From: Topomyia yanbarensis
Taxonomy: Eukaryota; Arthropoda; Insecta; Diptera; Culicidae
Direction: 5' to 3'
NCBI RefSeq assembly: GCF_030247195.1
Contig: NC_080671.1
Span: 212,702,851-212,766,850, forward strand
Length of the DNA: 64,000 bases
The translations under genes were made by a program, and so were the position numbers. Below the pieces are notes generated by a model, which was given only the letters and a program-made list of their open reading frames with translations, ran no database searches and had not been told where the DNA came from. This document shows positions 32,273 through 45,478 of the stretch, piece by piece; position 1 is the first letter of the stretch, and the number at the start of each line of letters is the position of its first letter.

Positions 32273-33377
32273 TACACTCAAAAAATAAATCACTTTGATT
32301 TAATGTGAATGATCCTGTAAATGTCTACTTTTTAAATTCTTACAAACATTATGTGATTCCTATGAACATCATACGGCAACCCTGTAAAAGCTATGTGCTT
32401 GTCACATATTATTTAAGTGATGCGAAAAGTATCGTTAAAACGCAGTTTACGTGGATTTCCTATACGAAAAAATGAATTATAAAATGGCTAATAATTGGTT
32501 GCTGCTATCCCAGATTCTTTGGTGGAAGTTTCCCATTGTAAGTATTTCTTATAATATAATAGAATGCTGCTCGATATGATTTTTTTTTATTTTACAGGAC
32601 TTTTTCACCAATTTCAACAATCCCACCACCGCATAGAAAACACAGCCTCAACAATAAACAGAATATGTTTTCGTGCATGTTTCCCCCTCAAAGTGTATTT
32701 TGTCTACTGGTTTATTGGACGTTTTCAAAACTACACTTTATTTCGTTGCATTTTTTGATGAAACAACATTATGACATTCAAATAGGAAGGAAACTAAGGC
32801 AGATACAATGGACGTTCTTAGTCAAATTTCTGCATCAGAACCATGTGGTATCGATCGCGCTATACGTCGTGGTTTTTGGCCTTCTTAACCAGAACTCAAA
32901 TGATGGGGCAAATGAACGATTGTTATTCCCAAACTGAACTGCAAGCAAAAAATGCATTCAGGCACGGACAGTGAAAGTATTATTTTATTTACAATTAGGT
33001 TATTTCATATAAATTGTTCAATAAATGAAAACAAGTGAAATATATGCTGTTCAAAATTAGTTAACACCTGAATTAAACTGGTAATAATTACTAGTAATAC
33101 ACATACATTGTGTGTACGGTTCCATGTAGTTACTATGTTTGGTTTCATGTAAATATTACGTTTGAGTTCATGTAGTTGTTACGTTTGGCTTCATGTTATT
33201 TTTACATGAAATTCATTCGAAAATTATATGAAAATCACATAACGTTTACATGATCCATCAGATATTGAAGCTGACTTAAATATACTGGACCACCCGATAG
33301 AATTCATGTGAAAAGTGCGGTGGATGAGATCTATATAAGTTTTCATGTAATAGCTACGTGATTAATTTTTGAGTGTA
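32273..33377. mobile_element. 1.1-kb TA-flanked element inside the branching enzyme fragment
   Basis: Left end TA-CACTCAAAAAATAAATCA, right end TGATTAATTTTTGAGTG-TA. The ends are inverted copies of each other with small indels, flanked by TA, as in Tc1/mariner-type MITEs. The interior has repeated TTCATGTA(G/A)TTGTTACGTTTGG phrases near 33120-33200. It also has a short GTAAGTATTTC...TTTTACAG pair (32537-32598) resembling an intron, which may be a captured piece. No transposase. Confidence 0.7.
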
Positions 33378-33793
33378 AGATCAAGCATTGGGCTATAAAA
33401 CGATTGCTTTCTGGATGATGGATAAGGATTTGTACACATTTGTTTGTTTGCTCGTGGGTTAATTCCTAACAAGATGATCCGATTGATTATTCATTTTTAG
33501 GTGGTGAAGTTTACCTGAACTTTATAGGTAACGAATTCGGTCGATGATAAGTTGTTGAAATGATTTTGATCGTTCAATGCCCATATCGAAGAACGTTTCC
33601 ATTGGTCAGAATGCCTACCAGCGTATGATAGCTGCAAACATGAGGACAACAAGGTTATCGCTTTCGAATGGAACAATTATTTATTATTCGTGTTCAAGTT
33701 CCATTACAGCAAAAGTTTCGTCGATTATCGCATTGTCGTTGATTTGGCCGGCAAATGCAAAATAGCGCTCGGCACTGACGATAAGGAGTAAGA
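33378..33793 (+). pseudogene. Glycogen branching enzyme fragment, right piece
   Basis: From 33379: DQALGYKTIAFWMMDKDLYT, then in shifted frames KMIRLIIH, GGEVYLNFIGNEFG, DDKLLK and finally (33573-33793) HIEERFHWSECLPAYDSCKHE, DNKVIAFEWNN, FVFKFHYSKSFVDYRI, LAGKCKIALGTDD, stop. The order matches the C-terminal half of eukaryotic 1,4-alpha-glucan branching enzyme, including the ESHDQAL-derived motif and the GNEFGHPEW region (its second half is deleted). There are several frameshifts and no introns. It is a dead fragment, not a working gene. Confidence 0.85.
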
Positions 33794-34019
33794 AGGATTT
33801 GATTGAAGTGATAATAATAATGCAGAGCATTATACATTCTGGTAGAATATCAGGGAGGAGAAATATGTAAATTTATATTATATCCCGAGTAGCCATCATT
33901 TTGGCACCGCAATAAAGCTATCTGCTGTCTTGTTCAAATTGGCACGAAATAACTAGGCAGCGAATGATAAATTTCATAGTCAAATTATTTACTTTTTCGG
34001 AAGGATAAGTAATTAGTAT

Positions 34020-34175
34020 GTTGTGAATGTATGTGTCGCCGGTGCCGTGTGTTATGGTGGTACCGGACGGAACCGTTGGTCAGCAGACCATCCTTGTCGT
34101 ACTGGTCATAGATGCGAGGTTTTTTCTCATCTGATAGCACTTGACATGCTTCGAAGATCTGTCTTAACGCTCTCT
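34020..34175 (-). pseudogene. DnaJ (Hsp40, DNAJB6/Mrj-like) fragment
   Basis: Minus strand reads IFEACQVLSDEKKPRIYDQYDKDGLLTNG followed by a His/Arg-rich tail (RYHHNTRHRRH). It corresponds to helix IV of the J domain (EAYEVLSD.KKR.IYD.YG.DGL) and the start of the Gly/Asn linker in DNAJB6-like chaperones. The HPD motif and helices I-III are not present. It is oriented opposite to the branching enzyme fragment 230 bases away, so the two were joined from different genes. Confidence 0.7.
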
Positions 34176-34619
34176 ACTTTGCGCAGGATACTGAAGACTG
34201 AGGACTACAATTTCGGTCGATTAAATTATGCTATGAAAATTGTACTTCCTGGAATTTCATCTAACGAGATCAATTCATTGTGAGGAATTCCGCTGCGTTC
34301 CAATATTGCTTGCCTCTGTAGGTGATGATGTGTGTGGATTCACTTCGGCAGCCAGCTCTTATGTTTTGGGTAATTTTGCTATCTTATTCTGCTGAATAAA
34401 TCATCTGCCTAAAGCCTCTACGTTATACTACGGTTATAAACGCCCTGCTATTTAAACTTGTAGCTCTCGGCAAGTCAGTCCTGGCACTTCTCGACTAATC
34501 CTGGTACTATACTGCTGACATCGCATCATCATCGTGATCAAGCTTAGCGAGAGTGGCAGTGGTTTCGTCGGAATCGTTCACTCGTAAGTGCAAGGACTCT
34601 GCTACTTATACCTGAGCCC

Positions 34620-35050
34620 CTCATTGAAACCTGCCGGAGTGTTAGCTTCATCCGATACCGGAGCGTATTGCTGAACCGAAGCAGTCTGCTACTGGCGCTG
34701 CTTCCTTCGAATCGGAATCGCTGAATACTCCCGTTAGCCGAATGTCCAACGTGGCCGAAGGCAAACCGATTGCAGCAACACCACCAGCCGTAGCCTTTTA
34801 GCCTTTAATTCAAGTCCCTGCCACTGGCATAGCGACAGACGAGTGCGGCGCAGGCTGGACCATCGGTTGACTCGGTGCCGGACGGGCGAAACAGCTGCAA
34901 CAGGAGCGGACCTAGTATGGGGTGTAAAGGTCTTCAATTGCCATAGATCACCAAAATGCTCTGCGACTAACATTGTGAACAAAACAAACCAAATGAAATT
35001 GATCGCAACATTTGAAAAGGGTCTAACTGCCAAACGTAAACCTTGAGAAA
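34620..35050 (+). pseudogene. Unidentified coding-like fragment, Ser/Pro/Ala-rich
   Basis: The plus-strand frame near 34676-34800 reads EPKQSATGAASFESESLNTP, then VSRMSNVAEGKPIAATPPAVAF and a stop. A further TGIATDECGAGWTIG and AKQLQQERT follow after stops. Composition (GC-rich, codon-like) is unlike the AT-rich flanks and suggests a third captured exon of unknown origin. Confidence 0.35.
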
Positions 35051-36108
35051 AAGGCAAAAGAAGTTTTGATCGGATTCATTATAATTCTATTTAAAAATTT
35101 AATACTGTTTTATTTAGTTTGATTGCGCATATTGTTTACATGAGACGCTCCCCTTAATTCGTTGAGTACGTATTTCACTGTTTTTATAATCCTTTGGGAA
35201 TCAATTAGGACTTTTATATCAGCCGGGCCCTTTTATAATTTGTTACAAAATCATTATCTAAATTCTTCATAATCCATTGTTACGTTATGTTTATGCACAT
35301 GGCCAGATAGATAGTTTTTAACTGGGACGTGACGTGTGGATACTAAAAAAACCTAATGTCAATTGCAGCCAGGGGGAGCTGTCAAATGCAGCCAAAGGGA
35401 ACAAGACAAGAGATCAAATGAACAGAAAAAAAGAAAAAAACATATATCCACAGGTTTTGTCCCAGGATTTTAATAGAGAATATGAAAATTCGATTTGTTT
35501 GCATTTGGCAGTGGGCCTTTTTCAAATGTTTGGCTAGAAATTCCTTACTTCTACAATGAATCATGGACAAGAAAAGTAAAAATGTTAAATTTAACGGAAC
35601 AATGTATGATGCCTACATCAAATAAAAAATTACAGCTGAGCGACCTTGTTTGGAAAGTGTTAACATTTGGCAGCGAACCAAACCAAGTTTCTCATACTAT
35701 GATCGAATCAACAAAAATTCCAAGACCATGTAAACAATCTCTCTGAACTGTCAAAAAAGTGAGGTTAAACATTATCATGCAATGTTCTCCACCGAGAGGT
35801 TCACTTTAGTTTGTTTACATAACCAATGAACTTTGTACCGCGACTCACCACTTCATTTGCCGCGTTGTCAGGAACTCAAGCAAAAATATACAAAACAGTG
35901 TTGCCTAAACACACATTTTGAGTCCCACCATTCTTGCAAAGGTGAAAAAAATACTCAACATTCTTACATTTTTCAAATTTAAAAAAATCATTAAAAAATC
36001 ACGATAGCTCCAAATAGTCTCATTTCAACGGCAATATTCTTAAAAATGTGTAGTCTTTTGAATAAAAATAAGAAAAAAGGGGGTTAGGTCGGACGAGAAA
36101 GGTCTATT

Positions 36109-36590
36109 GTATCTGAAACCATAAATCGAATTTCTGGGCATGTCCTATTCGAGAAAAATTATAAATTCTCGTTCAAAGCCATAAAAATAACAAATGAAAA
36201 ATTTACCTACTTATTCAGGTACACTTCAAGAAAATAAGTTTAAAGTGTTAATCCGCTTCAAAATAGAATTTCAACTTCTCTATCTATACAAGGATCTTCT
36301 ATCTCCGTCAGACTATTCTACAATGGTGCGTCATCTTATGCTTCAGTAGTAGGTAACGCAACTAAAAGAGCGATGACTACCACGCCTCCAATTTTGTTCT
36401 CACACAACGCTTCCTTTGCTCCAATCGATCTATGTAGCATCACAGAAGAAAAAATGAATTTCTTGCAGCAATCAATGTTTCGATTGATGACTGCAATGCT
36501 AAATTCTACCTCACAGTTTGAAGCTTTTCAAACTGGGTGGGAATTTGCCAACTAAATTGTAATGATGTTAAAATTTAATACTTATCGTTC
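36109..36590 (+). pseudogene. Jockey-clade ORF1 relic, C-terminal part
   Basis: Continues the Jockey ORF1 interrupted at 31577. After degraded sequence it reads NGASSYASVVGN (the GRSYA motif before the C-terminal domain), ITEEKMNFLQQSMFRLMTAM, STSQFEAFQTGWEFAN and, past a stop, MMLKFNTYR, the usual C-terminus of Jockey ORF1. No ORF2 follows: at 36597 an unrelated RTE relic begins. Confidence 0.75.
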
Positions 36591-36596
36591 AGGCTA

Positions 36597-38200
36597 GAGC
36601 CTTGTTGTCTCTTGTTGTATGCAGAAGCCGTCTCCACTCCACTTGGTCCATTGCTGCTTGTCGCCAGCCTCGCAGTCTTCGAAGGGTCCGCAGGCCGTCT
36701 TCTGTCTGGTCGGTCCACTGTGCTCGCTGTGCTCTCCGTCTTCTTGTTCCTGTAGGGTCGCCCTAAAGAACTATCTTCACCGGGTCGTCATCCGACATTC
36801 TTACGACGTGTGCAGCCCACCGCAAACGTCCTATTTCGTGGTATGCGCGATGGATGGTTCTTCCAGCAGCTGATGCAACTCATCGTTCATTCGCCTGCGC
36901 CACGTTCCGTCTTCCATCTGCACGCCACCATAGATTGTATGCAACACCCTTTGTTCGAAAACTCCAAGAGCGCGTTGGTCCTCCACCAGCATAATCCAGG
37001 TCTCGTGGCCGTAGAGGACCATCGGTCTAATTAGCGTCTTGTAGATAATCAACTTCGAGCCGCGGCGAATTTTGCTCGACCGGAGCGTCCTCCGGAGTCC
37101 AAAGTAAGCGCGATTTCCCGCCAAGATCCATCTCTGAATTTCTCTGCTGGTATAATTGTCGGCGGTTACCAGTGAGCCCAAATACACGAGTTCGTCGACC
37201 ATCTCGATTTCGTTACCGTCAATCCGAACTCGGGATTGGAGGATCACATTGTCGTCTCTAGAACTTCTTCCTCTCATGTATTTTGTCTTTGAAACGTTGA
37301 TGACAAGTCCAATCCTGCTGGCTTCAGCTTACAGTCTGATGTACGTTTCCGACATCGCCTCAAAGTTCCGTGCCATTATGTCAATGTCGTCGGCGAAGCC
37401 AAGAAGCTGGACGGACTTCCTGAAGATCGTGCCACTTGTGTATCCCCGCTCTCGTTATTACACCTTCTAAAGCAACGTTGAACAGTAGGCACGATAGACC
37501 ATCACCTTGCCGTAACCCTCTTCGAGATTCAAAGGGCCTCGAGAGTGTCCCTGATACTCGAACAACGCACATCACCCGATCCATCGTCGCTTTGACTAAT
37601 CGTGTTAGCTTATCCGGAAAACCGTGCTCACGCATTATCTGCCATAGCTGATTTCGATTGATTGTGTCATACGCCGATTTGAAATCGATGAACAAATGAT
37701 GTGTGGCCACGTTGTATTCGCGGCACTTCTGCAGAACCTGCCGAATCGCGAATATTTAGTCCGTGGTGGCGCGGGAACCCATGAATCTCGCTTGGTAGTG
37801 CACCACGAATTCCCTTCTAAATGGTGACAATCGGCGGTAAAGAATTTGGGAAAGGACCTTGTAAGCGGCGCTAAGTAGTGTGATCGCGCTGTAGTTGCAG
37901 CAATCCAACTTGTCACCCTTTTTATAGATTGGGCAAACGACACCCTCCATCCACTCCTCCGGAAGAATCTCCTTCTCCCAAATTTTGGCGATTACCCACT
38001 GCAGCGCTCTAGCCAGTGTTTCACCACCGTATTTTAATAGCTCGTTAGATAGTTGATCTACACCGGCAGCTTTGTTGTTTTTCAGACGACCGATCTCCTC
38101 CTTGACTTTAAAATTTAATAATGAATTTAAATAATTATTTAAATTTATTAAATTTAAATGCTCATTCAATAAAAACGTGCGAGGACGTTTTTTCAACTTC
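36597..38200 (-). pseudogene. RTE-clade non-LTR retrotransposon relic
   Basis: Minus strand from 38196: EEIGRLKNNKAAGVDQLSNELLKYGG, WMEGVVCPIYKKGD, NYSAITLLSAAYK; then FIDFKSAYDTINRNQLW and GLRQGDGLSCLLFNVALEG; FADDIDIMARN (catalytic, near 37400) and INVSKTKYM; then YLGSLVTADN, the thumb WIMLVEDQRALGVFEQRVL and IGRLRWAAHVVRMSDDDP. These are RTE-type RT motifs; JAM1 is the described Aedes RTE. The endonuclease is missing (5' truncation), at least one frameshift lies near 37300-37380, and a stop occurs after FADD. The 5' boundary abuts AT-rich sequence at 38100-38180. Confidence 0.85.
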
Positions 38201-39349
38201 TTGAGGGTACTTAATGGGCATATAGCCGTTGTGGCCGAAACTTTTTAAAACCAAATATTAAATTGAGCATGAGCATGAGCATGATGACCGCACAATTCGT
38301 AGTTGCTACTCCGTGATTGACCAGAACAAGCGAAATTGCACAGAGAATCAACAGATGGGGCCTGGGAGTAGCTATCCACCATCAATGTACAAGTCTCGAG
38401 AGTTCTATACTTTGAAATGTCAATAACGGCGCTGGCCACGTCTTTACAGTCATCGGGGAAGGAAAGGAATGTTAGTATGGTAAACGTTGTTATGGAGACC
38501 GTGTATACCTCTGCATCTCCACGTTTGCCACGGGAAGGAGTTTTTGTTAGTGAGATGGGGTAAAGCGTTACACAAATCTGGATTCACCTTGATAAGTGAT
38601 GCGATCTATGCAACTCTCAGCGATGTTATCAAGTGTTTGTTGTTCTGGGCAGCCGGCTGCCGAGAATTTATGATAGATTTATCGTTTGTTGAATTAATTC
38701 GGAAGTACTTGGTTTGTAAAAAATGCAACTTAAACTCCGGGCAACCGGTTGCCGGGAGTGTTGCCTATACTTGAATGAATCAATTTTTTTTTTTCAGGTG
38801 GCATGCGAACGAATTTATTATTCCCTGTTTCTTCTTTTCTGCAAAACACGACGGTCTAAGAAAAATACATAAAGCCTAGATCAAGATTTCGTAGCATAAC
38901 ATTTATGGTTTATGGTTTATCATCATTGATACTACTATAAGTAATGAAACGACACCTATATATTGTTTTTTTTCACGAACAATTGAATAAAATATCGACT
39001 TTCATGCAATCGATATTCGCGCCGGTTTTTATGCTAACGGGAATGCATTTTGAGCGGTATAAAGCATGCACCACCAAAGTACTTAAAACGACCGACTTTG
39101 CATGTCCGTTATACAACCGATGACGCGCGTTTTTTACCTTAGCTACTAGAAATTAAGGCAACACCGAAGACAAAGAGAACGATAAGAATGCAATCTACTG
39201 ATTGAAGCTAAAATAATCAGAATATGTGAAAAATGAAGTAGAGAATCATGTTCTTGTCTTTTCCCAAGACAATACTAATATTATAATTAATATTCAATAT
39301 TATATGTTACATAATTCAGTGCGCATAAGCGCCATTGAAGAAACATGGA
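38200..39349. other. Repeat-derived stretch without a gene
   Basis: From 38237 AAAACCAAATATTAAATTGA, then three GAGCAT units; the same AAAACCAAATATTAAATTGA recurs at 41708, so it marks the end of a dispersed repeat. GGGCAGCCGGCTGCCGAG (38647) and GGGCAACCGGTTGCCGGGAG (38738) are two related palindromes about 90 bases apart. No supported coding region. Confidence 0.45.
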
Positions 39350-41150
39350 GTACTATAGGGGAACACGGGGAGACTCGACCAGGCCCTCAGCCAAACCCGC
39401 AGATATCTCCAAAAAAAAATCAGTCCTTCAAAAGTCAATGTATTGTGCGTGTTCATGATTCTTTGCACAACCTTAAATTTCCCCCCTCAAAAGTTATGAG
39501 TTTCTCTGTGAACGCCCCTCCCGGCCAAGTCCCGCCACTACGGGGAAACCTGACCAAGAGAACCCTGAAAAATCAGAACAGAAAACAATGACATAAAACA
39601 CACTGCAATCCCATTCCTCCACGCAGTCAAGATACCCAGGCAGCAGTAAAAAAACAAAAGGGCTGCATTTCACAAAGCTTGACTTCCCCAAATGCGTTTC
39701 ATTTTAAGGATAAACAGTACTGCTCCCATGGCGTGCTCACACGCCAAGAAATCAGCCATACCACTGCTAACTCCGCTCACTCGTACCAAAAGACACATAC
39801 TGATGCTCGAGATGGGATTGTTTGTGACGCGACTGACACCACCAGTAGGTACCACAGCACAGCAAACATCAAAAATCTTGTATCTTTCCTCAGCCTACCG
39901 CCACTCGGTCAAGTCCCTCCACAAAATCCTAGTCAAGTCTCCCCAACACTAGTTATTGCGCTCGATGTCGTGCAAACCCCAGTAATAACTTCCAATATGC
40001 CGATTTTATTAAAACCATTTCACTACTTCATAAGGAACAAGATGATATACGAGTACCCCAAAAGCAACCATCAGTCGAGCAGACCTGAGGACCTTGATAA
40101 AGCTTGATAAAAACTACATCATCCAACACAAATTCACGAACGCGGAACACTTCCCAGAAGGAAAGGATGTTTCACCCCAAACTCCCAAAACCACCTCAAG
40201 GGATCAAAACTTCAGGAACCTAACAGAACACGTCACAACCACCGTATATCCTATATTATATTATACTATATCACATATCATATTAAAGAGACGGAAACAG
40301 AAAACAAGCAAACCCCGCACTTCCGCGTCACTCAGCGCACACTACACGTTTGAAAGACAAATGAGAGAATCAGTGCAAAGAAAGACGGTGATGATCCAAT
40401 CTCTCTTTGTCAGGATTGCACTATTCCAATCAGAAAGATAACAAACCTATCAGGAGAAATAACCCGCCATTCACACGATGACTGTAGGACCCACAAAGTC
40501 CAACAGCTGGCAAACAGAACAGACTAACTGCGTAATCCCATTATACATTCTTTGGACGGTTGACACATTGAAAACATTCTAGTATGTCAGGTCAAAACAT
40601 GCAAAAGGACAACCTATCTTGATTCCAACGAGAGGAAGCATCCATTTAGAACCTTCTATGCATTCACACCCCCGCTGCCTCGCAAGCCACATTCACTATC
40701 TAATGCTCCACATCCTTACACCCTCCCACCACCACACAACCAGCCACATCATTCCACTAAGACTACGGAATTTGAAATATTGTGAAAATCGGTATTACTA
40801 GAAGCTCCATTAGTATTGAGTATGGAAATCGATACAAATACCAACAAATCGGTACACCAGGTAATGCTAAACCACACGCCACTCAATGGTGGGCCTGGTT
40901 AGGGCCCCGTACACGAGGCGTTAGTAATGTCACTACTGAGTAGTAATGTCACTTTTAATGAACGTGTAAGGCGAGTAATGATGGAATTCCCATACAATAA
41001 TGACCACCACTCAGCAATGACACTTTTTGCGCGTGTAAGGGCCCCTAATGCCTGTCTGAGAACAGCCCTCCAACCTGGTCGCACTGTATGTTTCACAACT
41101 CTAAGGAACCATGAAAGCACTTACACACGCATAGGCAGATGAAGAACCTA
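39350..41150. other. Strand-skewed (A/C-rich) region of unknown nature
   Basis: From about 39350 the plus strand becomes rich in A and C and poor in G (for example 40661-40740, dominated by CACC/CCAC with very few G), unlike the AT-balanced flanks. Poly(A) runs, ACATCATCCAACAC-like phrases and no long ORF. GGGGCCCCGTACACGAGGC and AGTAATGTCAC repeats near 40900-41045 may be the end of a separate element. No motif identifies a family. Confidence 0.4.
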
Positions 41151-42566
41151 CACAACTGAAAAATATACCGCACTATACAAGCTAATTCCGTTTGACACCA
41201 TCACCAGTCATTTCCTTGTTGACGCAACACCGACAAAAGAATCGAAATGGTACAGGAATGCGATTCGACCCATACATTGATTCACTAATCATTCATATAC
41301 CCAACATGAATATAATAAAAAAAATCAAAATAAACTCATCCTCTTGGTACTCCGCTGCTCCTCGACCGCCGTCAACGACCGCATCCATGTGGACGCAACC
41401 ATCGTGTTAGTAGTGGTACTATCATCGCGTCGCATCACTATCTAATATTCACAAAAGCACACACTCTGTATAATCAAAACGCTTCACAAAAAAACTTTTG
41501 TTTATTATTAAATTTAATCTCTTTTCACTACACCCGATTAGGAACCAATTATACGTCCATCAAAACTACAATTGTTTGTCTTCCGTCGCTATTTTGTTGG
41601 GCAAAATCACTCGTTAATTTAATAGCGTAAAATCGTTAAATATAATAGAGCACAAAAAACCATGACCGGTAGGAAGCAGTGCAACCAGATCTCTCCTTTT
41701 TTTTTAAAACCAAATATTAAATTGAAGAGTAACTCTAATTTTGTTATTCATCTATTCGATCAAATTGTTGGATTCGGCGAAGGATTCGCAATAGCGGTTA
41801 ATAGCAGAATCAAACATTGTGTCTTGCCGTCCCTTGACACCAATGTAATTGAGAGTTAGGGTATCGAAGATCTTGGTACCATTTTTAATGCTGCAGCCAG
41901 GGATGCCAACGGTACCGATAAACTACATTTTTTTCGATATATTTACATTTGCACAATCCGTACAGCCCGCTACAGCAACGTATCACTACAGCTCTTGCCA
42001 GAAAGGTAACCAAACCGAGTACATTTTCCCGTATAGCAGTAGAATACATTTTTGTTTTGTTGCTGTACTCCGACTGCACGGTGAGAGTGTGGCGTAGTAA
42101 AGTTTGTTCTCTCGCTTTGTACATTTTTCTCTGCATAGTCAAAGGGAGACGCCCGCACACGAAAGCGTTGATGCCGGCCGTGGCGTAAATGAGCCGCATT
42201 CATTGTCGGCATTTTTGAATAAAAATATTAAAAAGATTGAAAATATTAAAAAATGTAAAATAAGGAAAGAGAAGCTGTACCGCTCGCGTCTGGTGGCTGT
42301 ACTGGGGACAGTAGTTTTTTGTCATGTTACTGCTTTGCACACAGGCAGCCGTACCGCGCTGGGCGTCCTGCAGTAGCGAATGACAGCAGCATCGAGAGAG
42401 AAATGAGAATGTAGGCAGAAAAATTACAGCCGCAGAAAAGGTAGGCATTTTGCATCCTTGGCTGCAGCTTCTTTACCTTTTCAGTACAAATTCTTTATGA
42501 TCGGAGATTATAACGCTAAACAACGATCCTGGAATAATACTGAAAGTAATTCCAACGTTATTCTTG
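41151..42566. other. Repeat-derived stretch without a gene
   Basis: Contains the AAAACCAAATATTAAATTGA end at 41708, a GC-rich block at 41960-42200 and another at 42270-42400 (CAGCCGTACCGCGCTGG). Open frames here overlap on both strands and look accidental. Confidence 0.4.
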
Positions 42567-43193
42567 TTTCTAGGAAAATACGGGAAAGTGGGGTACTTGG
42601 TCATTTTGGCCCCAAAATCCCATATTTTAGTGATTTTTCTGCTCCGTGATGCAAATCATACATATTTTGTAGTTTTTCTAATGAAAAAAATCTCAAAAAT
42701 CGATCGGAGCCTTTTTGACCTTTGCCGGATATGAAAGGTTGGGGTTAAATCACAGAGAACAGACATATAAGCTAGAACAAACTTTCCCGAAAAACCTGTG
42801 TAGACGTTTAAATGAAAATACGTTGAAAATCACCATCGCATACAGGTTTGCATGCGTGAGTCACCATTGTATCCAAGTTTGTATACAAGTCCCGAATAGC
42901 GATTGCTGGCCGATCGAAGCGCCGACCAGTGGCAAGTTGCTACTTGCTGTTGTCATTTCACATTTTTGTCATAAAATCGCACATATTAACTCCATTTAAC
43001 AACAAACTACTTTTTAATAATTACTCTGCCGATTATTGTTCAATTTTGTTCCCGAATGGACCTTATATTGAGAATAATAATCATGATCATGATTTACAAA
43101 ATAAAGATGACATTGGTACGGCATTACAAAATTTAAGCGATTTGATCGATTTGCTTGTCATAACTCTACCAGTAAATGCCCAACAATTAGAAC

Positions 43194-43475
43194 TACAGTC
43201 GTGATTCGCTGGTTGGACATTTTTTAACTGGACCGCTTTTTAGTTGGACCTCCGCTAGTTGGACCATTCTCCAACTAAAAAGCATCTGAATGTCAAAATC
43301 TTATGTCAAATTTAGTTTGACAATCAATCTGACAATTTTTAAAGATGTGAATCGATGCATTGAGACTACTAACGTCTCCTTTAGAGAGTTTTTGACATCT
43401 GTCAGTCGGTCCAAATAACGAATCAAATTCGTTAGTTGGACAGAGGTGTGGCCCAACCAGCGAATCACGACTGTA
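43194..43475. mobile_element. Tc1/mariner-type MITE (278 bp)
   Basis: The element runs 43196-43473. Left end CAGTCGTGATTCGCTGGTTGG; right end CCAACCAGCGAATCACGACTG, an exact inverted repeat of about 21 bp. Flanked by TA on both sides (43194-43195, 43474-43475). Internal subterminal TTAGTTGGAC repeats. No transposase. Typical non-autonomous mariner-like structure. Confidence 0.92.
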
Positions 43476-43719
43476 ATTGAAAAAAAACTCAGGGTCAGTC
43501 GTCTGTGACGGCTTCGTACAGCCTGGAAAGCGCGTGTCAAAAAGAAAATTAAGTGTTTATTCTTTTCTGCCAGATCATGCAAATGTTAGACGATTCCCTA
43601 CATTGAGTATATGCAGATTTGTACTACTTAAGCATATAATCAATTTAGTGCCTCTCAAATTGATATCTGAGCTGATTGGCATTTTCATCACTGCCGATTA
43701 TGTTAAATCCCATTTTTGC

Positions 43720-44520
<801 letters not shown>

Positions 44521-45098
44521 TTTGTCCAGAAAAAGATAATAGTGTTATCAACCTCCTAATGGACCATAGCTTTTGCCACTGTTACAAATATCACAAATTT
44601 GCGAAATAATATTTCGCTGTTTGTCAAAGTTGAAGTTTTCGATACATTCCACTAAGTCGTTCAAAAAAGTTTGAATATGTAACTTGCTTCAGTGTTATCA
44701 AACAAACTGCAGCCGATCTGATAAGGCTAGTGTTTTTTTTCTGGAAGGCCGGCTCAACAACAAACGAGTTCTTCAAATTGCCGGATAGGGCATCGCAAAA
44801 ATCTTTTTTTTTTAATTTTTGAATTCAACAAGTTACATTTTATGAAAATTGATTGAAGATTAATAGAGATATATGCATGAGAAATCGATAAAATTTAATA
44901 TGAATGACAAAAAGTCCTATAACCCTAGCTTCTCGTATTCGGACTAAGGTCAAAAGGGTTCCGTTCGATTTCATTAGAAAAACTACAAAATATGTATGAT
45001 TTGCATCACGGAGCAGAAAAATCTTTAAAAATATAAGATTTTGGGGCCAAAATGACCCAGTACCCAACTTTCCCGTATTTTCCTAGAAACAAAATTGT

Positions 45099-45478
45099 CT
45101 CCATTCAAATACTAAGATTATTTCCTTTCAAAAGAGGTATAAATTGTAATTTTCTGATTGCTACTTCAAAAGTTATAGCATTTAATGTATTCTTCCTCCA
45201 TATTTTCCCATAGTACCAATTTCGAAAAATTTCAAGCGAAGTGGGCGGGTGTCTAAAATTGTCCAAATGATCTGAGCTTACCTTGACATTTGTCGCAATA
45301 TGAGAGGGGGGGCCTTCGAGAATTCAATTTTTTTTCAATGCCCTGTTGCCGGATCCCGTTAGTTGTCAAGGAGAGCAACGCTCGTTTGGTTCATCCTCCA
45401 CAGCGAAAGCGGCTGATCCACTTTGTTCGACGTTTTGTTAAATGTAGGGCTAGTGTTTCTGTAGGGTTTTGACGTCTT
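45099..45478. other. Spacer
   Basis: 45099-45340 continues the foldback-family flank (TTTCCCATAGTACCAATTTCGAAAA, also at 29620). The rest has no recognised gene. Confidence 0.4.

Larger units (their letters stand above)
31578..36108. mobile_element. 4.5-kb TIR-bounded region carrying host gene fragments
   Basis: Ends are AATAGACCTTTCTCGTC (31578-31594) and its exact inverse (36092-36108), 17 of 17 bases. A second inverted match lies inside (about 32096-32160 against 35787-35728, around AACCTCACTTTTTTGACAGTT). The boundaries are supported independently because the Jockey ORF1 relic is cut at exactly these points. Inside are a glycogen branching enzyme fragment split by a TA-flanked element, a DnaJ-like fragment and another coding-like piece. 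No transposase was recognised and no clear target duplication (left TGATGCGCT, right TGTATCTGA). The arrangement is like Pack-type gene capture. Confidence 0.65.

Noticed and set aside
37381..38196. RTE ORFs as independent genes
   Set aside because: They are successive fragments of one RT on the minus strand, not separate proteins.
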